Of a stretch of 64,000 nucleotides of DNA, positions 21,201 to 29,073 are shown piece by piece; the first letter of the stretch is position 1; the number at the start of each line of letters is the position of its first letter. Source of the stretch: Cladopsammia gracilis (Eukaryota; Cnidaria; Anthozoa; Scleractinia; Dendrophylliidae). The DNA is taken from the NCBI GenBank assembly GCA_022457155.1, contig JAJGOT010000052.1:2003001-2067000 (forward strand), read 5' to 3'. The notes beneath the pieces are model-generated. The model saw nothing but the letters and a program-made list of their open reading frames with translations. It was not told where the DNA came from and did no database searches. The translations under genes and the position numbers were made by a program.

Positions 21201-24107
21201 GAGTCCAGCACATAAGAGGGCATTTAACAGCTGAACACTTGCAAAAAAACCATCAATGAACTTAAAAATTGTTATGAAAAAATAATAAGTCTAATAACGA
21301 TGTTCAAACGCAGTCTTAATGTGCTAGTGCAATTGACCGTGAAGATGACAACAACATCCTTTATTTATGCACGATAAAAGTTAAAGCAAAATCTTGCTTG
21401 TGGGGTTGTGTTTCTAGCTACACTAATTAAAAACGTTTCTATATACATTAAAATTAAAATAATTATATACATGATTGGTCACAATAAAACTTAAAATCCG
21501 TTACGTTCCTACTTTGCGTTTGAATCGAGGTTGCATTGAAGTCCAGTGTTTAATAAAATCGTCCTTTTTAGCTCTGAGTGATGCTGTAAAGTTGAAAGCC
21601 TCATCAGCTGAACATAATGTAAACTCTTATATCAATGAGTGCTGAGTATTGTGATTCGCCCCAAACATAAAATAAATGACAGTTTATTGTTGAACACTTT
21701 TCATAGAGGAACATGTCTCATTCGTGATCAGACTTGGGTGACTGAGCAATACTGTGTGGAACTGAAAGTTGTCCCGAAAATTTGGAATATCTTCCCGATT
21801 TTTTCCGAGACATTCTCGCAAAAATTTCATACTTCCCGAAATTTTAACAACATTATCTCATGTTTCCCCGAAAATTTTTCGAGTCTCCCGATTCCCTGCA
21901 AAATCTTTAGATTTCCGGAAGAATTTTGTTTTTCTCCCGAAACAGGCCTTCTTAGAGTTGTCACCCCCTGTAACTACCTCGTCATGCTCAGAGTAAATAT
22001 GTTTCGATCATGATCATTGCGCCGCCTGATTGAACACTTTTGATAATGAAACATGTTTCATTCGTGATCAGGCTAAACATGTTTTGCCTCAGTGTGAACG
22101 CAGTATAAGTTGATTGGATCGTTATATTTTCTATTTTTTATCCGCTTTCCCACAAAAATCATAGTTTAGTTCTTCCCTCCATCTTTCCAACGAGTGAGCA
22201 CCAAAGCAGACGAGGCCGCAGGCCGAGGCGGCTAAAGTCAGGCGATATTGCATGTGCAAGCTTGGGCACTATAACTGTTTTACAATTCAACACATTGATA
22301 ACTGGGCTAATTATTCTACGATAACATTGCTAATAGAATAAACAATGGATGAAATATCAGGTCCCATACAAGACAGGTATGAAGAGAGTACAGAGTTCTT
22401 TACTTTCACAGGTATTCTCCTGCCCCAATCTCGACGGTTTTCCCTTTCGTTTTTGGCATTGGCTTCAGTGGCTGCACAATATATCTCATACATTTATCAA
22501 TTTATTGGTGTTCTCAGATACAGTCGATACAGTGAAGAAACTCTTCCGCATCTCTCGTGTATGGCCTCCAAACCTTCCCCATGCAGTCATAATTTAATAA
22601 AAGCACACTACTGACACTATACCACTGAATATTTCATCCTAATGTCGATTCTATAACATTACTAATAGAATCAACAATCGATGAAATATCAGTGATCACT
22701 TCATGTACCTTACCGGAATTCTCGTATGGGACCAGGTTTCTTTACTTTCACAGATATTTTTCTACCTCAATCTTGACGCTTTTCCTTTTCGTTTATGGCG
22801 GTAGCTGCGCATAATTTATTTCGATACTGTCGCTATTTGAGGATAATGCAGGCCAATATCAAAGCCCATAATTGAATAATAATGTTATTTTTCCAGGTAG
22901 CTCGCGTCACCTAGGTGTTTTTCAGTGAGGCCCTGCAATAATATAAATAACGAATATTAAACACAGATAGATAAAAAAATTTACAATACTAATAAAAATT
23001 CACAATAAAAACACAGGATAAAAATATTAGCTTAAGACTACATTCTTCATTTTTTATGTCCCTTAGTGATTTGCCAAGATTGTTCTAAGAATGTCCAGGT
23101 TTAGATAAATATATGCGTATCATCCAGAAATAATATTCGCAATAGTAGTGTGACAGACATGTGTCAAATCATAATCATCAAGGACAAAAACTCTTATAAA
23201 AAAATTGAAATTAAGCTTAGAACGTCACGAACTGTCCTGTCAAGCTCCGCTTAAATGATCAAAGTGTAAACAAAAATACCACGGCAAGAAATAAAAGCGG
23301 AAATCACCGTTTTGTTTATTTAATAATTTGAGATTAGCTTCAGCTAACGCGACTAAAAGTAAGACTCGAATACATTGAAGCTATAATAACGCGTGTTATC
23401 AGTTAAAATATACATTAATATAAGGGAAATAAGATGACGAGAAAGCTCAAACGAACCCAAGAGACTTAAGGGTATTGATGAAAATACTCGCATAGCAATA
23501 AGTTTTTGTTAAAAGTAAAAACACGAAAAAAGCAAGTGACACACTCGAACACCAACCACCTTACGCATGAACACAGCCATATCACCCTGGCAGTAAGTAC
23601 TTTGGGCAGGTTATCCACTGGTTTGGTGTATGTTAAAACAATTATTAGCCTCAGTGTCGGTGAAAAGTGGTACGCATGCGCCACGTAAGCCTTAAAACTG
23701 AAACTATTTGTATCAAAACTGTGATTTGTTCTCAAAGTGTTAAATTGTGACGCAGATATAGTGACTCGTTTGCAAAGTGTCAGACGATAGAACAATTTGA
23801 ACATATCGCGTGATTTCTCTCTTACCAGGGGGGACGATTTGTTGAAAGTAAAAGAACAAAATCGAAACACTAAGATAACATGTTCTGCTTAAAATTTGTG
23901 GAACACCTATCCTTTAATTAAATCAAATGCACGTTAAGTTGACAAAGTTGCAGTAAGTCTGTTGGAACCATGAAACAAGTATTAAAAGCATTTTCTAAGA
24001 AATAGTTAATCAAATTCAGGCTTACGTGCAGGCGTTGCGGTGACAACTGTAACTGCTGCAGCAAGTGCAAGTTTAATGACACTTCTCGGTCTTCTCGACA
24101 TCATCAT
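4211..24107 (-). CDS. FAD-linked oxidoreductase, sugar-1,4-lactone oxidase family, probably secreted (7 exons)
   Basis: Exons in transcription order: 24107-24026, 14917-14666, 13171-12810, 11246-10873, 8099-7803, 6480-6261, 4477-4211. All junctions are GT-AG and phases join to a 617-residue protein ending in TAA at 4211-4213. Residues 1-27 form a signal peptide. The FAD-binding (PCMH-type) half spans about 112-330, with the flavin motif AVGTGSSWS at 135-143, VEAGMLVVDF, and GVANTSTHGSG. The C-terminal lactone-oxidase half carries AEFCLPLEHL, LSPASKFRP, a CYIE/VPFLPG junction and the terminal RPHWGKNN plus FNKRGPFNNRFT. The family oxidises aldono-lactones (gulono-, galactono-, arabinono-lactone), as in ascorbate synthesis; the substrate here is unknown. 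Oddities: Ser140 stands where the histidine that covalently binds FAD normally is, and residues 378-419 hold 15 cysteines. Exons 2-7 are secure; the link to exon 1 across a 9.1-kb intron rests on matching phase. If wrong, translation could start at Met 14930 or 14900. Confidence 0.85.
4848..5148. mobile_element. TTAA-flanked MITE, TTAACCCTTTCACTCCCA family, copy A
   Basis: Both ends are TTAACCCTTTCACTCCCA and TGGGAGTGAAAGGGTTAA, perfect inverted repeats including TTAA, as in piggyBac-type elements. Inside are two copies of an 80-90 bp unit containing TGGTGTGACCATTCAAATGA and TTTTGCATGGTACCATTT. This is the most intact copy in the window. Confidence 0.8.
5556..5694. mobile_element. Palindromic MITE (TATCAAACACT/AGTGTTTGATA type), copy 1
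   Basis: Arms around AGAGTGTTTCATCAGATGTCC and CCTGATGATGTACTCTTGTTTGATAT, with a central CCGGCTGCGCC loop flanked by GTGGGTT and AACCCAC-like arms. A second copy is at 59822-59945. Confidence 0.65.
5698..5878. mobile_element. Palindromic MITE (ACAGCTATTTCA family), copy 1
   Basis: Long arms TACAGCTATTTCAATTAACG and CGTTAATTGAAATAGCTGTA, with AAGACCGCAAGGTAGTATGG and its complement further in. It lies in the last intron of the oxidoreductase. Confidence 0.8.
6193..6229. repeat. (ATT)n microsatellite
   Basis: About 12 ATT units. It follows a GGTGCTATATAAAATGTATATTATTA-like stretch at 6010-6050 that resembles the 3' tail of the LINE fragment at 35370. Confidence 0.85.
6857..7002. mobile_element. 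Palindromic MITE, GTTGTTCAAAAAGTGGA family
   Basis: Arms GTTGTTCAAAAAGTGGACAG and GGATAGCGCAATCCAACTTTTGAACAAC, with ACTATCCAGCGGATA and TATCCACTGGATAGT inside. A weak relative is at 62943-63046. Confidence 0.75.
7803..8099 (-). CDS. Exon 5 of the oxidoreductase, with a Cys-rich insertion
   Basis: This exon encodes residues 357-455. Positions 378-419 contain 15 cysteines in 42 residues, beginning TCCACCACCCSRCGG and ending NCCPTC, followed by ordinary family-like sequence (FAFDSPDDVYVQKWYNV). The first part is a short DNA repeat of TGC-TGT-GCG codons, so replication slippage may have lengthened it. I know of no such cluster in gulonolactone or arabinonolactone oxidases. In a secreted enzyme it could form disulfides or bind metal; that is inference. 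Confidence 0.8.
8291..8402. repeat. Palindromic repeat, GAACCGAGCAGGTCATTATT
   Basis: GAACCGAGCAGGTCATTATT on the left pairs with AATAATGACCTGCTCGGTTC on the right, and a second hairpin AGGTCATTATTGAAAATAATGACCT is in the middle. MITE-like; in oxidoreductase intron 4. Confidence 0.7.
8555..9351 (-). pseudogene. Crypton-type tyrosine recombinase remnant (in an intron of the oxidoreductase)
   Basis: The 3' part (9000-8555) reads RCVVRIVKTYIERCPKG, then KAFYLKPLRKYESDNAWFS, then a recombinase core with NHSLR (H-x-x-R), GHRSE and a candidate catalytic tyrosine in QSYKRE. This is the DUF3504/ZMYM/KCTD1-like recombinase found in Cryptons. The 5' part (9351-8974) is an acidic N-terminal stretch in another frame. 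The two meet near 9000 in conflicting frames and the middle of the usual protein is missing, so the gene is internally deleted. It lies on the same strand as the host gene. Confidence 0.7.
9462..9570. repeat. Palindromic repeat with CTTCTTAAAAATAATGACC arms
   Basis: CTTCTTAAAAATAATGACC and GGTCATTATTTTTAAGAAG flank a CGCGCTACGCGC loop, with outer arms ATAATGCCCTCGCTC and AGCTCAGGCATTAT. It lies near the Crypton remnant but I see no proof it is the element's end. Confidence 0.65.
9759..9800. repeat. Half-copy of the AAGGTGGCTCGACTGG element
   Basis: Matches the left end of the palindromic element at 32009-32178 (AAGGTGGCTCGACTGG, then a GCGATACC block). No right end was found here. Confidence 0.5.
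10665..10795. repeat. Imperfect inverted repeat near exon 4
   Basis: ACTCGATGTCACGCTATTACG and GCGTAATAGCATGACGTCGAGT are inverted copies separated by about 90 bp. MITE-like, no coding content. Confidence 0.55.
11303..11460. mobile_element. Palindromic MITE (ACAGCTATTTCA family), copy 2
   Basis: Arms TACAGCCATTTCAATAAACG and CGTTAATGAAATAGCTGTA around AAGACCGCAAGGTAGTATGG. The unit GGTAGTA is locally repeated in its centre. It lies just before exon 4 and abuts the element at 11463. Confidence 0.8.
11463..11774. mobile_element. TIR element with poly-G start, GTACTCCCATATAAAAATGA ends
   Basis: Left ACTCCCATATAAAAATGACG plus GGGGGTG and right CACCCCCGTCATTTTTATAT plus GGGAGT are inverted repeats. 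No protein signal. The ACAGCTATTTCA MITE directly abuts its left end. Confidence 0.7.
13330..13409. mobile_element. TTAA-family MITE, truncated copy (minus orientation)
   Basis: Reverse complement of the family start: CTCCGTAATTGACCCCGGGAGTGAAGAGTTAA preceded by GACAGACTCAAAAGTAAGAAC. Only one end is present. It lies in oxidoreductase intron 2, just beyond exon 3. Confidence 0.65.
14190..14470. repeat. Inverted-repeat region rich in GCAACTTGTCTCGCAAC
   Basis: Contains CAACTTGTCTCGCAACG twice, an inverted GCGAGACAAGTTG copy and outer CTGACGAGA/TCTCGTCAG arms. Similar but diverged sequence recurs at about 63230-63500, so it is a dispersed repeat. It lies just 3' of exon 2. Confidence 0.55.
15058..15137. 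repeat. Short tandem repeat, GTGGTTCCNTTTGATCA, 4-5 units
   Basis: Successive copies of AGTGGTTCCTTTTGATC and AGTGGTTCCATTTGATC, about 18 bp each. Confidence 0.75.
16339..16631 (+). mobile_element. tRNA-derived SINE with a 21-bp target-site duplication
   Basis: The 5' head resembles tRNA-Glu (GGTGGTCTAGTGGTTAGC A box, GGTGGTTCGATGCC B box). It is followed by a central segment with CACCCAGGTGTATAAATGGG and CCTGCGATGGACTAGCATCC, ending in a TTACC-repeat tail. Identical 21-bp sequences beginning TACGCGGTTTCTTGAG flank it at 16318-16338 and 16632-16652. Perfect duplications mean a recent, LINE-mediated insertion. Confidence 0.85.
17660..22260. other. Intron 1 stretch with no recognised gene
   Basis: Besides the palindrome at 20368-20541 and short hairpins (AACTTACAGGAG near 19676-19706; a TCGAACCCAATC/GATTGGGTTCGA pair near 20840-20870) I recognise nothing. 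The open frames are short and unlike any family I know. Confidence 0.4.
20368..20541. mobile_element. Long palindromic MITE, TTCGAATTGCCCATAATACA arms
   Basis: Arms of about 80 bp: TTCGAATTGCCCATAATACA with TTTTGCATAAACTATTG, and the complement with few mismatches. A very strong hairpin; in oxidoreductase intron 1. Confidence 0.8.
22270..22870. repeat. Diverged tandem duplication (about 340 bp units)
   Basis: ATAACATTGCTAATAGAATAAACAAT at about 22320 recurs as ATAACATTACTAATAGAATCAACAAT at about 22656. Both are followed by GATGAAATATCAG, TTTACTTTCACAG, CCTCAATCTTGACG and CCTTTTCGTTT blocks. Function unknown; lies in intron 1. Confidence 0.6.
23225..24107 (-). repeat. Right arm of the inverted duplication (transposon-free)
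   Basis: Reverse-complement match to 664-2480, covering the signal exon and roughly 800 bp of intron 1. It keeps the uninterrupted arrangement at both sites where the left arm carries insertions. Confidence 0.85.
24026..24107 (-). CDS. Signal-peptide exon (exon 1) of the FAD-linked oxidoreductase
   Basis: Three consecutive ATG codons open a 27-codon segment: a basic stretch (SRRPR), a hydrophobic core rich in Ala, Val and Thr (KLALAAAVTVVTATPA), then one base before a perfect GTAAG donor. The 1-nt overhang fits the 2-nt start of the exon at 14917, giving ATPA-Q-NTVTAMG. A near-identical exon with the same phase and donor lies inverted at 664-727, which supports its being a real exon. RNA evidence would be needed to prove the join. 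Confidence 0.6.
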
Positions 24108-24649
24108 AGCAAGCAGCACTTGAAAGACAGAAAATCTAAAAGAAAGTTTTATTAATTAAAGTGAAACCATTAAAAAAAGCGATTGAGCATTACTTATTTG
24201 TAGTACAATTCATTCATGCTTCGATATTCAGGTTTATTAAAGAAAAAGACGAAAATATACTCTTTGTTTGAGGGTTCTGAAGGGGGTATATATATCCCAT
24301 TTCCCAGCCCACATTTGAGTTGATTTACACGGAGTAATTCGTGTTGTAAGCATGTCGTAAGCATGTTTTAAGCGCGTCGCATGCGACAAAGTTGTACCGT
24401 GTAAATCGGCCCTAAGAAAGACCTTGTTTAAGAGTCTATTCAGCCTGATTTCTCACTTCATCCAATGTATAAGAACTATTTCAGCCTGTCACAGAAAATC
24501 ACTGGTTCTCTTATGCGGGGTTAAATACTACGTGTTTCGTGTCCATGTACATGAAACATTAAATAGAAACAATTAGGGCCGGTGTCCGCGGTGTAAACAA
24601 TGTCAAGAAGGCATATAGTACAGACTAGAAAGACATTTATCTCCTTAAA

Positions 24650-24935
24650 ACACAGGGTCCAGAGGAGCTCTATTTGATCGTAAAAGACGCTATTTTCTTC
24701 GAATCGTCGCTGTCTTGAAAGTTTAACTGATTGCGTTACACAAAATAAGTACCGCGGACCAAATTACTACGGGCTCGGAAGCCTTGTTCGGGAAGCTTCG
24801 CTTTCCGAAGATAATTGCGCCCTACGTAATTTGGCCCGCGGTACATATTTTATGTAACGCAATCAGTTAAACTTTCAAGAAGAAGAAAATAGCGTCTTGT
24901 ACGATCAAATAGAGCTCCTCTGGACCCTGTGGAGG
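24650..24935. mobile_element. Long palindromic element, CAGGGTCCAGAGGAGCTCTA arms
   Basis: CAGGGTCCAGAGGAGCTCTA near 24652 pairs with TAGAGCTCCTCTGGACCCTG near 24910. Inner arms GATTGCGTTACA and GTACCGCGG also pair. About 285 bp, non-coding. It lies upstream of the inferred oxidoreductase start. Confidence 0.75.
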
Positions 24936-25000
24936 TTACATTTTTACTACGTCTAGAGCAGCATTATTTGAAATTTAGCTTTTCACTTAACTCGCAAGCA

Positions 25001-26837
25001 TAGGCGTACGGGCAATTTTTTGCCAGGGGGGGGGGGGGGGGGGGGGTGAACAATTTGCCCAAAAAATTCTCGCAAGTTGCCCAAACCTCTAATTTCATTG
25101 GACCTGTATATCATGCAGCTCTATTGTTTTTAGGTCTAGGGTCTATTGTTAGCCATTGTTGTGTTGTTTGTTCTATTGTTTTCTCAACAAATCAGAGAAG
25201 ACCTTGTAAGAGCTGCGTACTGCCGCAAATTTTTATCGAACAGTCGCAAAGAAACGAGCATAGGCGTACGGGCCGGGGGGGCTGGGGGGGCTGCAGTCCC
25301 CCCAAATTTTGGGCAACTCAGATATTTTGGGCAGCATGCAAGAGAAATTTGGGCAAAGCCAGTTTTTAAAGAAGTTTCCATGTTTTTTTTCGAAGAGATA
25401 GATATTTTCTATTTTAACCTGAAGTCGGCGTGGTAAAGCCAGTTAAATTCACACGAGACAGTGGTTGCCTAGCACGTGATTAGTTTCTGGTTATAAGTGA
25501 AGGAGATCATATGCTGATATACATATTTGTAATTTTTTGGTTGTTGGGTACTGTACTAGCTGGTGTGGGGTATTTCCAGTCTTGAATTAAGCCCTCGTAG
25601 GTGAACATGCGCAAAGACAAACGCAGCTGACACCGGAATCGCACCACCGTATTAACACTTACTATGCGTCCATCCACAAGGTGCTGCCCGAGCTTGAGCT
25701 CAGGTTTAGCGGAAATGACCAGGAAATACTCTGTGTTTTAGGAAATATCTGTCACAGTGGAACACCTGATAAAGAAAGCTTCTCCCGCGTTGCTGATTTC
25801 CGAAGGCGACCCGACCAAATTCGAAGACAACCCGATCTATACCGAATATGTCCGAAGATGTTCCGAAGAATTCGGAAGTTCCCATGGACCTCAGACCTCC
25901 GTTTAATAACATCCAGTTGTAATCGTAATGTTCAGAACGATAAAAGCCTACAAAAAAGTGTCAAATTTTCATAAACGTAACTATACTGTGAATTGGATCA
26001 TGCGATCAGTTAAGGCTGATAGCTCAAATCTGTAAGTTAGGCTTGAGAAATTGCTCAAAAGGCGTGAGTTGGCGTGAGATCGGAGTTTTGGGCTCGCAGG
26101 CGTGAGACTCACGCCTAAGGCGTGAGACTTGGCAGGTATAAGACTCTGGAAGCCGAGCAGAAAATGTACACGGGTTTTCGTCGTTTGCACGGATTAGGCT
26201 ACATGACTGTTTCAGAAATGCTGGAGACGATGCACGAGAATGATCTATTTGATACGTTTACAGAGTTTTCTAATGTGGTACATATCCTTGCGGTAATACC
26301 TGCTACATCGTGTTTTGCAGAACGATCATTCAGTGCGTTGCGCAGATTGAAAACTTATGTCAGTAACATTACACTTATTAACATTGAAAGGGCATTTGCC
26401 AACTCTGTAGTCAACAGTGACATGGATCGTATCATTGATATTTTCGGCCGTCGAAATGGCAGAGACAGCTATTTCTTTTAACGTGTTTTACGAGCTCATA
26501 TGATAAATTCATATGTAAGAATATTTTCACTTCATATGTAGGCCTATGTTAGTGCATCGTACGACCCTCGTTTCTTTGCGACTGGGGCAGTACGCAGCTC
26601 TTACAAGGTCTTCTCTGATTTGTTGAGAAAACAATAGAACAAACAACACAACAATGGCTAACAATAGACCCTAGACCTAAAAACAATAGAGCTGCATGAT
26701 CTACAGGTCCAATGAAATTAGAGGTTGTAAAGAGCTGCGTGGTATCTGAAAATTTGGGCAACTTGCGAGAATTTTTTGGGCAAATTGTTCATCCCCCCCC
26801 CCCCCCCCCCCCCGGCAAAAAATTGCCCGTACGCCTA
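25001..26837 (+). mobile_element. Decayed hAT element (ZMYM1-like transposase fragments) with ~260-bp inverted arms
   Basis: The ends TAGGCGTACGGGCAATTTTT and its complement are followed by poly-G/poly-C runs. Matching arms extend to about 25260 and back to about 26566. Inside, on the plus strand, 25630-25970 encodes TPESHHRINTYYASIHKVL, then RFSGNDQEILCVLGNICHS, and 26140-26481 encodes the hAT dimerisation region (VIPATSCFAERSFSALRRLK). The middle of the transposase is lost and frames are broken, so it is inactive. A second TAGGCGTACGGGC start lies inside at 25261. It ends 60 bp before the CRE motif upstream of the next gene. Confidence 0.8.
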
Positions 26838-26896
26838 AGAGAACGCTAAAATAAGGCTGCAATCACACCCTATTATTTGAAAGACTCAGCACTGTT

Positions 26897-26904
26897 TGAC
26901 GTCA
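26897..26904. promoter_or_regulatory. CRE-like palindrome TGACGTCA upstream of the 27019 gene
   Basis: A perfect TGACGTCA site, with a second ACGTCA-type element at 26941-26949, lies 115 bp upstream of the favoured start codon. CREB/ATF proteins bind this motif. Its use here is inferred. Confidence 0.45.
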
Positions 26905-27018
26905 GTTACCTCACGCCCCCCGGTTCACGCATCAATGAAGTCACGTCATGTTTGTCAGGTATTTGAACAGATCATCAACGCAAATAAATCAGAGAAAGTT
27001 TTGTTTTCGTGTGCAAGA

Positions 27019-27783
27019 ATGCGGCTCTCTACTGTGCTTCTTCTTCTTTTCATCACCATAGTGTTGGTGGAGTTAACCGAGGCAAGAGGACGAGGGGGTG
27101 GAAGCCGGGGAGGCTCCAGAGGCTCAAAAAGTCGCTCGAGTTCGCGCTCACGATCAAGCTCAAAACCTAAAATCACCAAGTACACTCCGATCAAAGCGAC
27201 CACAGTTCGCTCCCCTGTTATCGTCAGTCAAACTAAACTGGGTTCGCGCTCGAACACGTTCAAGAGAGTTCTGTTTGGTTATATCGTGTATCGTTATGCA
27301 TTTAGCGACGCTCCAGTTTACCGGCACGGATATTCCATGTACGGCAGTTATGTGTCCATCCCAGAGAAACGAGCTGTCAGGCTAACCTATGAAGAGCAGA
27401 AGATGCTGAACGCTGAAGGAAACAAGTGTCTCCCGGACGATTCAGTTACTAAGACACTGCTGGATGGAATCGACGAATACTTGGTCGAATTGACGACTAC
27501 AGTCAAGTACAAGACTGGAGAACCGCAGGTATATTATAACAATACAGTTTCTCTGAAAGACATCAAAGAAGAGGATTTTGAAGTGACATGTCGTGCTCGG
27601 TACAATACAACGATAGTAAATGGAACATTTTGCACACAAGTTGAAAACAAAATCAAAGGCACAATGGTTACAATGTACGACACGAATCCCAACACAGCCA
27701 GCTCCCTTTATATCAACAAGCTGCTCACAAATGTGATTATACTGCTGACAGTTTACATTCATGCGTTTCAGTTTCTTTACTAG
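27019..27783 (+). CDS. Secreted/GPI-anchor-like RG/RS-rich glycoprotein with prion/Shadoo-like layout
   Basis: An intronless open frame of 254 codons. Residues 1-22 are a textbook signal peptide (MRLSTVLLLLFITIVLVELT). Residues 23-51 are basic and low-complexity: GRGGGSRGGSRGS, then SRSSSRSRSSSK. A tyrosine-rich segment spans 85-111 (GYIVYRYAF, YRHGYSMYGSY). Cysteines are 137, 191 and 205; N-glycosylation sequons are N174, N196 and N201. The C-terminus (235-254) is hydrophobic and ends at the membrane segment, as GPI signals do. The order signal, RG repeats, glycosylated core, GPI tail matches vertebrate prion-family proteins. I see no convincing residue alignment and do not claim homology. 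An upstream in-frame Met at 26896 would hide the signal peptide, so I chose 27019. A related invertebrate group is the CX-module proteins. Confidence 0.8.
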   Translation: MRLSTVLLLLFITIVLVELTEARGRGGGSRGGSRGSKSRSSSRSRSSSKPKITKYTPIKATTVRSPVIVSQTKLGSRSNTFKRVLFGYIVYRYAFSDAPVYRHGYSMYGSYVSIPEKRAVRLTYEEQKMLNAEGNKCLPDDSVTKTLLDGIDEYLVELTTTVKYKTGEPQVYYNNTVSLKDIKEEDFEVTCRARYNTTIVNGTFCTQVENKIKGTMVTMYDTNPNTASSLYINKLLTNVIILLTVYIHAFQFLY

Positions 27784-28255
27784 TAATATACACCACTAGT
27801 TGTGTGCAAAAGTGGGACATGATATAGGTCAATATTAAACACTTTTATCGCACTTGCCCTGACTGTCCTGGCAAGGATTTTTCAAGCTATATATGTAGAT
27901 GTAGACAATGGCTTAGCCGTGTATGAATATTCCAGAAAACGATTCAACACAAAAGACAAAATGATTGTATTAACATACGAGTTCGACAAGCTACCACGGT
28001 AACGGTTGTAAAATAATTAGAACATCTGTAAAATAATTACACAATGTAGCTAAAGTGTCTATTTTCATCTCCATTTTGTAATCGTTTTAACCTCTATGAA
28101 GTAGCTGAAAATAGAAAAGATTGCATACGCATGATAAAAAACATCGCTGAGTGGCAAGTTTCAAGTGTAGTAAACTCAATGTTGTTTGCTTCCTGTGTCT
28201 ATTTTTATCTTCATGATGTAATTGTTTTAGCCTCTGCGATCTAGCTTAGTATACG
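27784..28255. other. 3' flank of the 27019 gene, nothing else recognised
   Basis: AT-rich sequence with two related blocks (GTAAAATAATTAGAACATC and GTAAAATAATTACACAATG near 28010-28045; GTCTATTTTCATCTCCATTTTGTAATCGTTTTA and a similar block near 28200-28230). It is probably 3' UTR and spacer; no clear AATAAA was found. Confidence 0.4.
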
Positions 28256-28531
28256 GCCGGGTTTTACCCTGGGTGCCAGAGGTTTTTATTTTTTAGTGAA
28301 AACGGCGAGTTTGAGCGGCGAAGCCGCGACAACGAGGCGCAACGCGCCGAGAAAAAATAAAAACCTCTGGGCACTCGAGTACACAACCTCATTTCCATGC
28401 GATTTGTGGATCGAATATCTCGCCAAACCGGTTTTAATCCTTGGGGACCAACGCGTGCCTGTTTGTTTACATTAAATCTGGTGACAATATTCCGCGGTCG
28501 AGACAGAAATATTGAATCAAATCCACTCAGT

Positions 28532-28770
28532 GGAAAAGATACATCGATGACATTTTTTCACTGTAGAGTGTTGAGAAAAAGTGGAGACAGAAGATTTTAT
28601 TGTCCTTGCAAACAAACATTAATCTCAGACAAAGAAGTAAACTTTCTGGATACAACCGTTTTCAAAGGCGAGAGATTTAACAAACAAAGAATCCTTGATA
28701 TCCGCACGCAATTAATTCAGTACACTTATTTCTCTTCCTGTCACCTACCGGTGGTCAGCGAAATCGTTCA
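28532..28770 (+). pseudogene. Penelope-like/retroelement ORF fragment
   Basis: Translated segment EVNFLDTTVFKGERFNKQRILD followed by QYTYFSSCHLPVV resembles the conserved FLDT-V-KG-RF ... YTHFSSCHPPG region of Penelope-like reverse-transcriptase proteins common in cnidarian genomes. The similarity stops after SSCHLPVV and no catalytic domain is present. Confidence 0.5.
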
Positions 28771-28887
28771 GCGAGAATACCTGCAGCTCCAAAGCACGCC
28801 ACCGTGCTAGAGATAAAAATAAAATAGAGATAACAATTTTCCTCGTTCAAACAAAACTCTAAAGGTCACACTCCACGATAACACGAA

Positions 28888-29073
28888 TTAATAAGTCGTG
28901 TCTGGCCTGTCAACACCTCTTTTCAAGACATCCTTGCGCTGAATAGATTTCAACAGCGCTTCTTTCTGAACTGGCTTGAGTTCTCTGATATTTGAAAATT
29001 TGGATACTACAGAGTAATCCACAGCGTTTCTTAAAGATCGCAAAAAGCCGCAATCTCTATCTACGTCCGTCAT
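28888..29073 (-). pseudogene. RecQ-like helicase N-terminal fragment
   Basis: Minus-strand peptide contains IRELKPVQKEALLKSIQRKDVL, like the stretch just before the Walker A motif of RecQ-type helicases (LKPEQ...KDV). The ATP-binding GKS motif should follow but the frame diverges and stops, so this is a truncated remnant. Confidence 0.45.

Noticed and set aside
26896..27018. Upstream in-frame start (295-residue version of the 27019 protein)
   Set aside because: It would bury a clear signal peptide 41 residues inside the protein and spans the CRE-like promoter motif.
27019..27783. Calling the gene a true prion-protein homologue
   Set aside because: Only the domain order matches; I could not align the core residues and cannot run a profile search.
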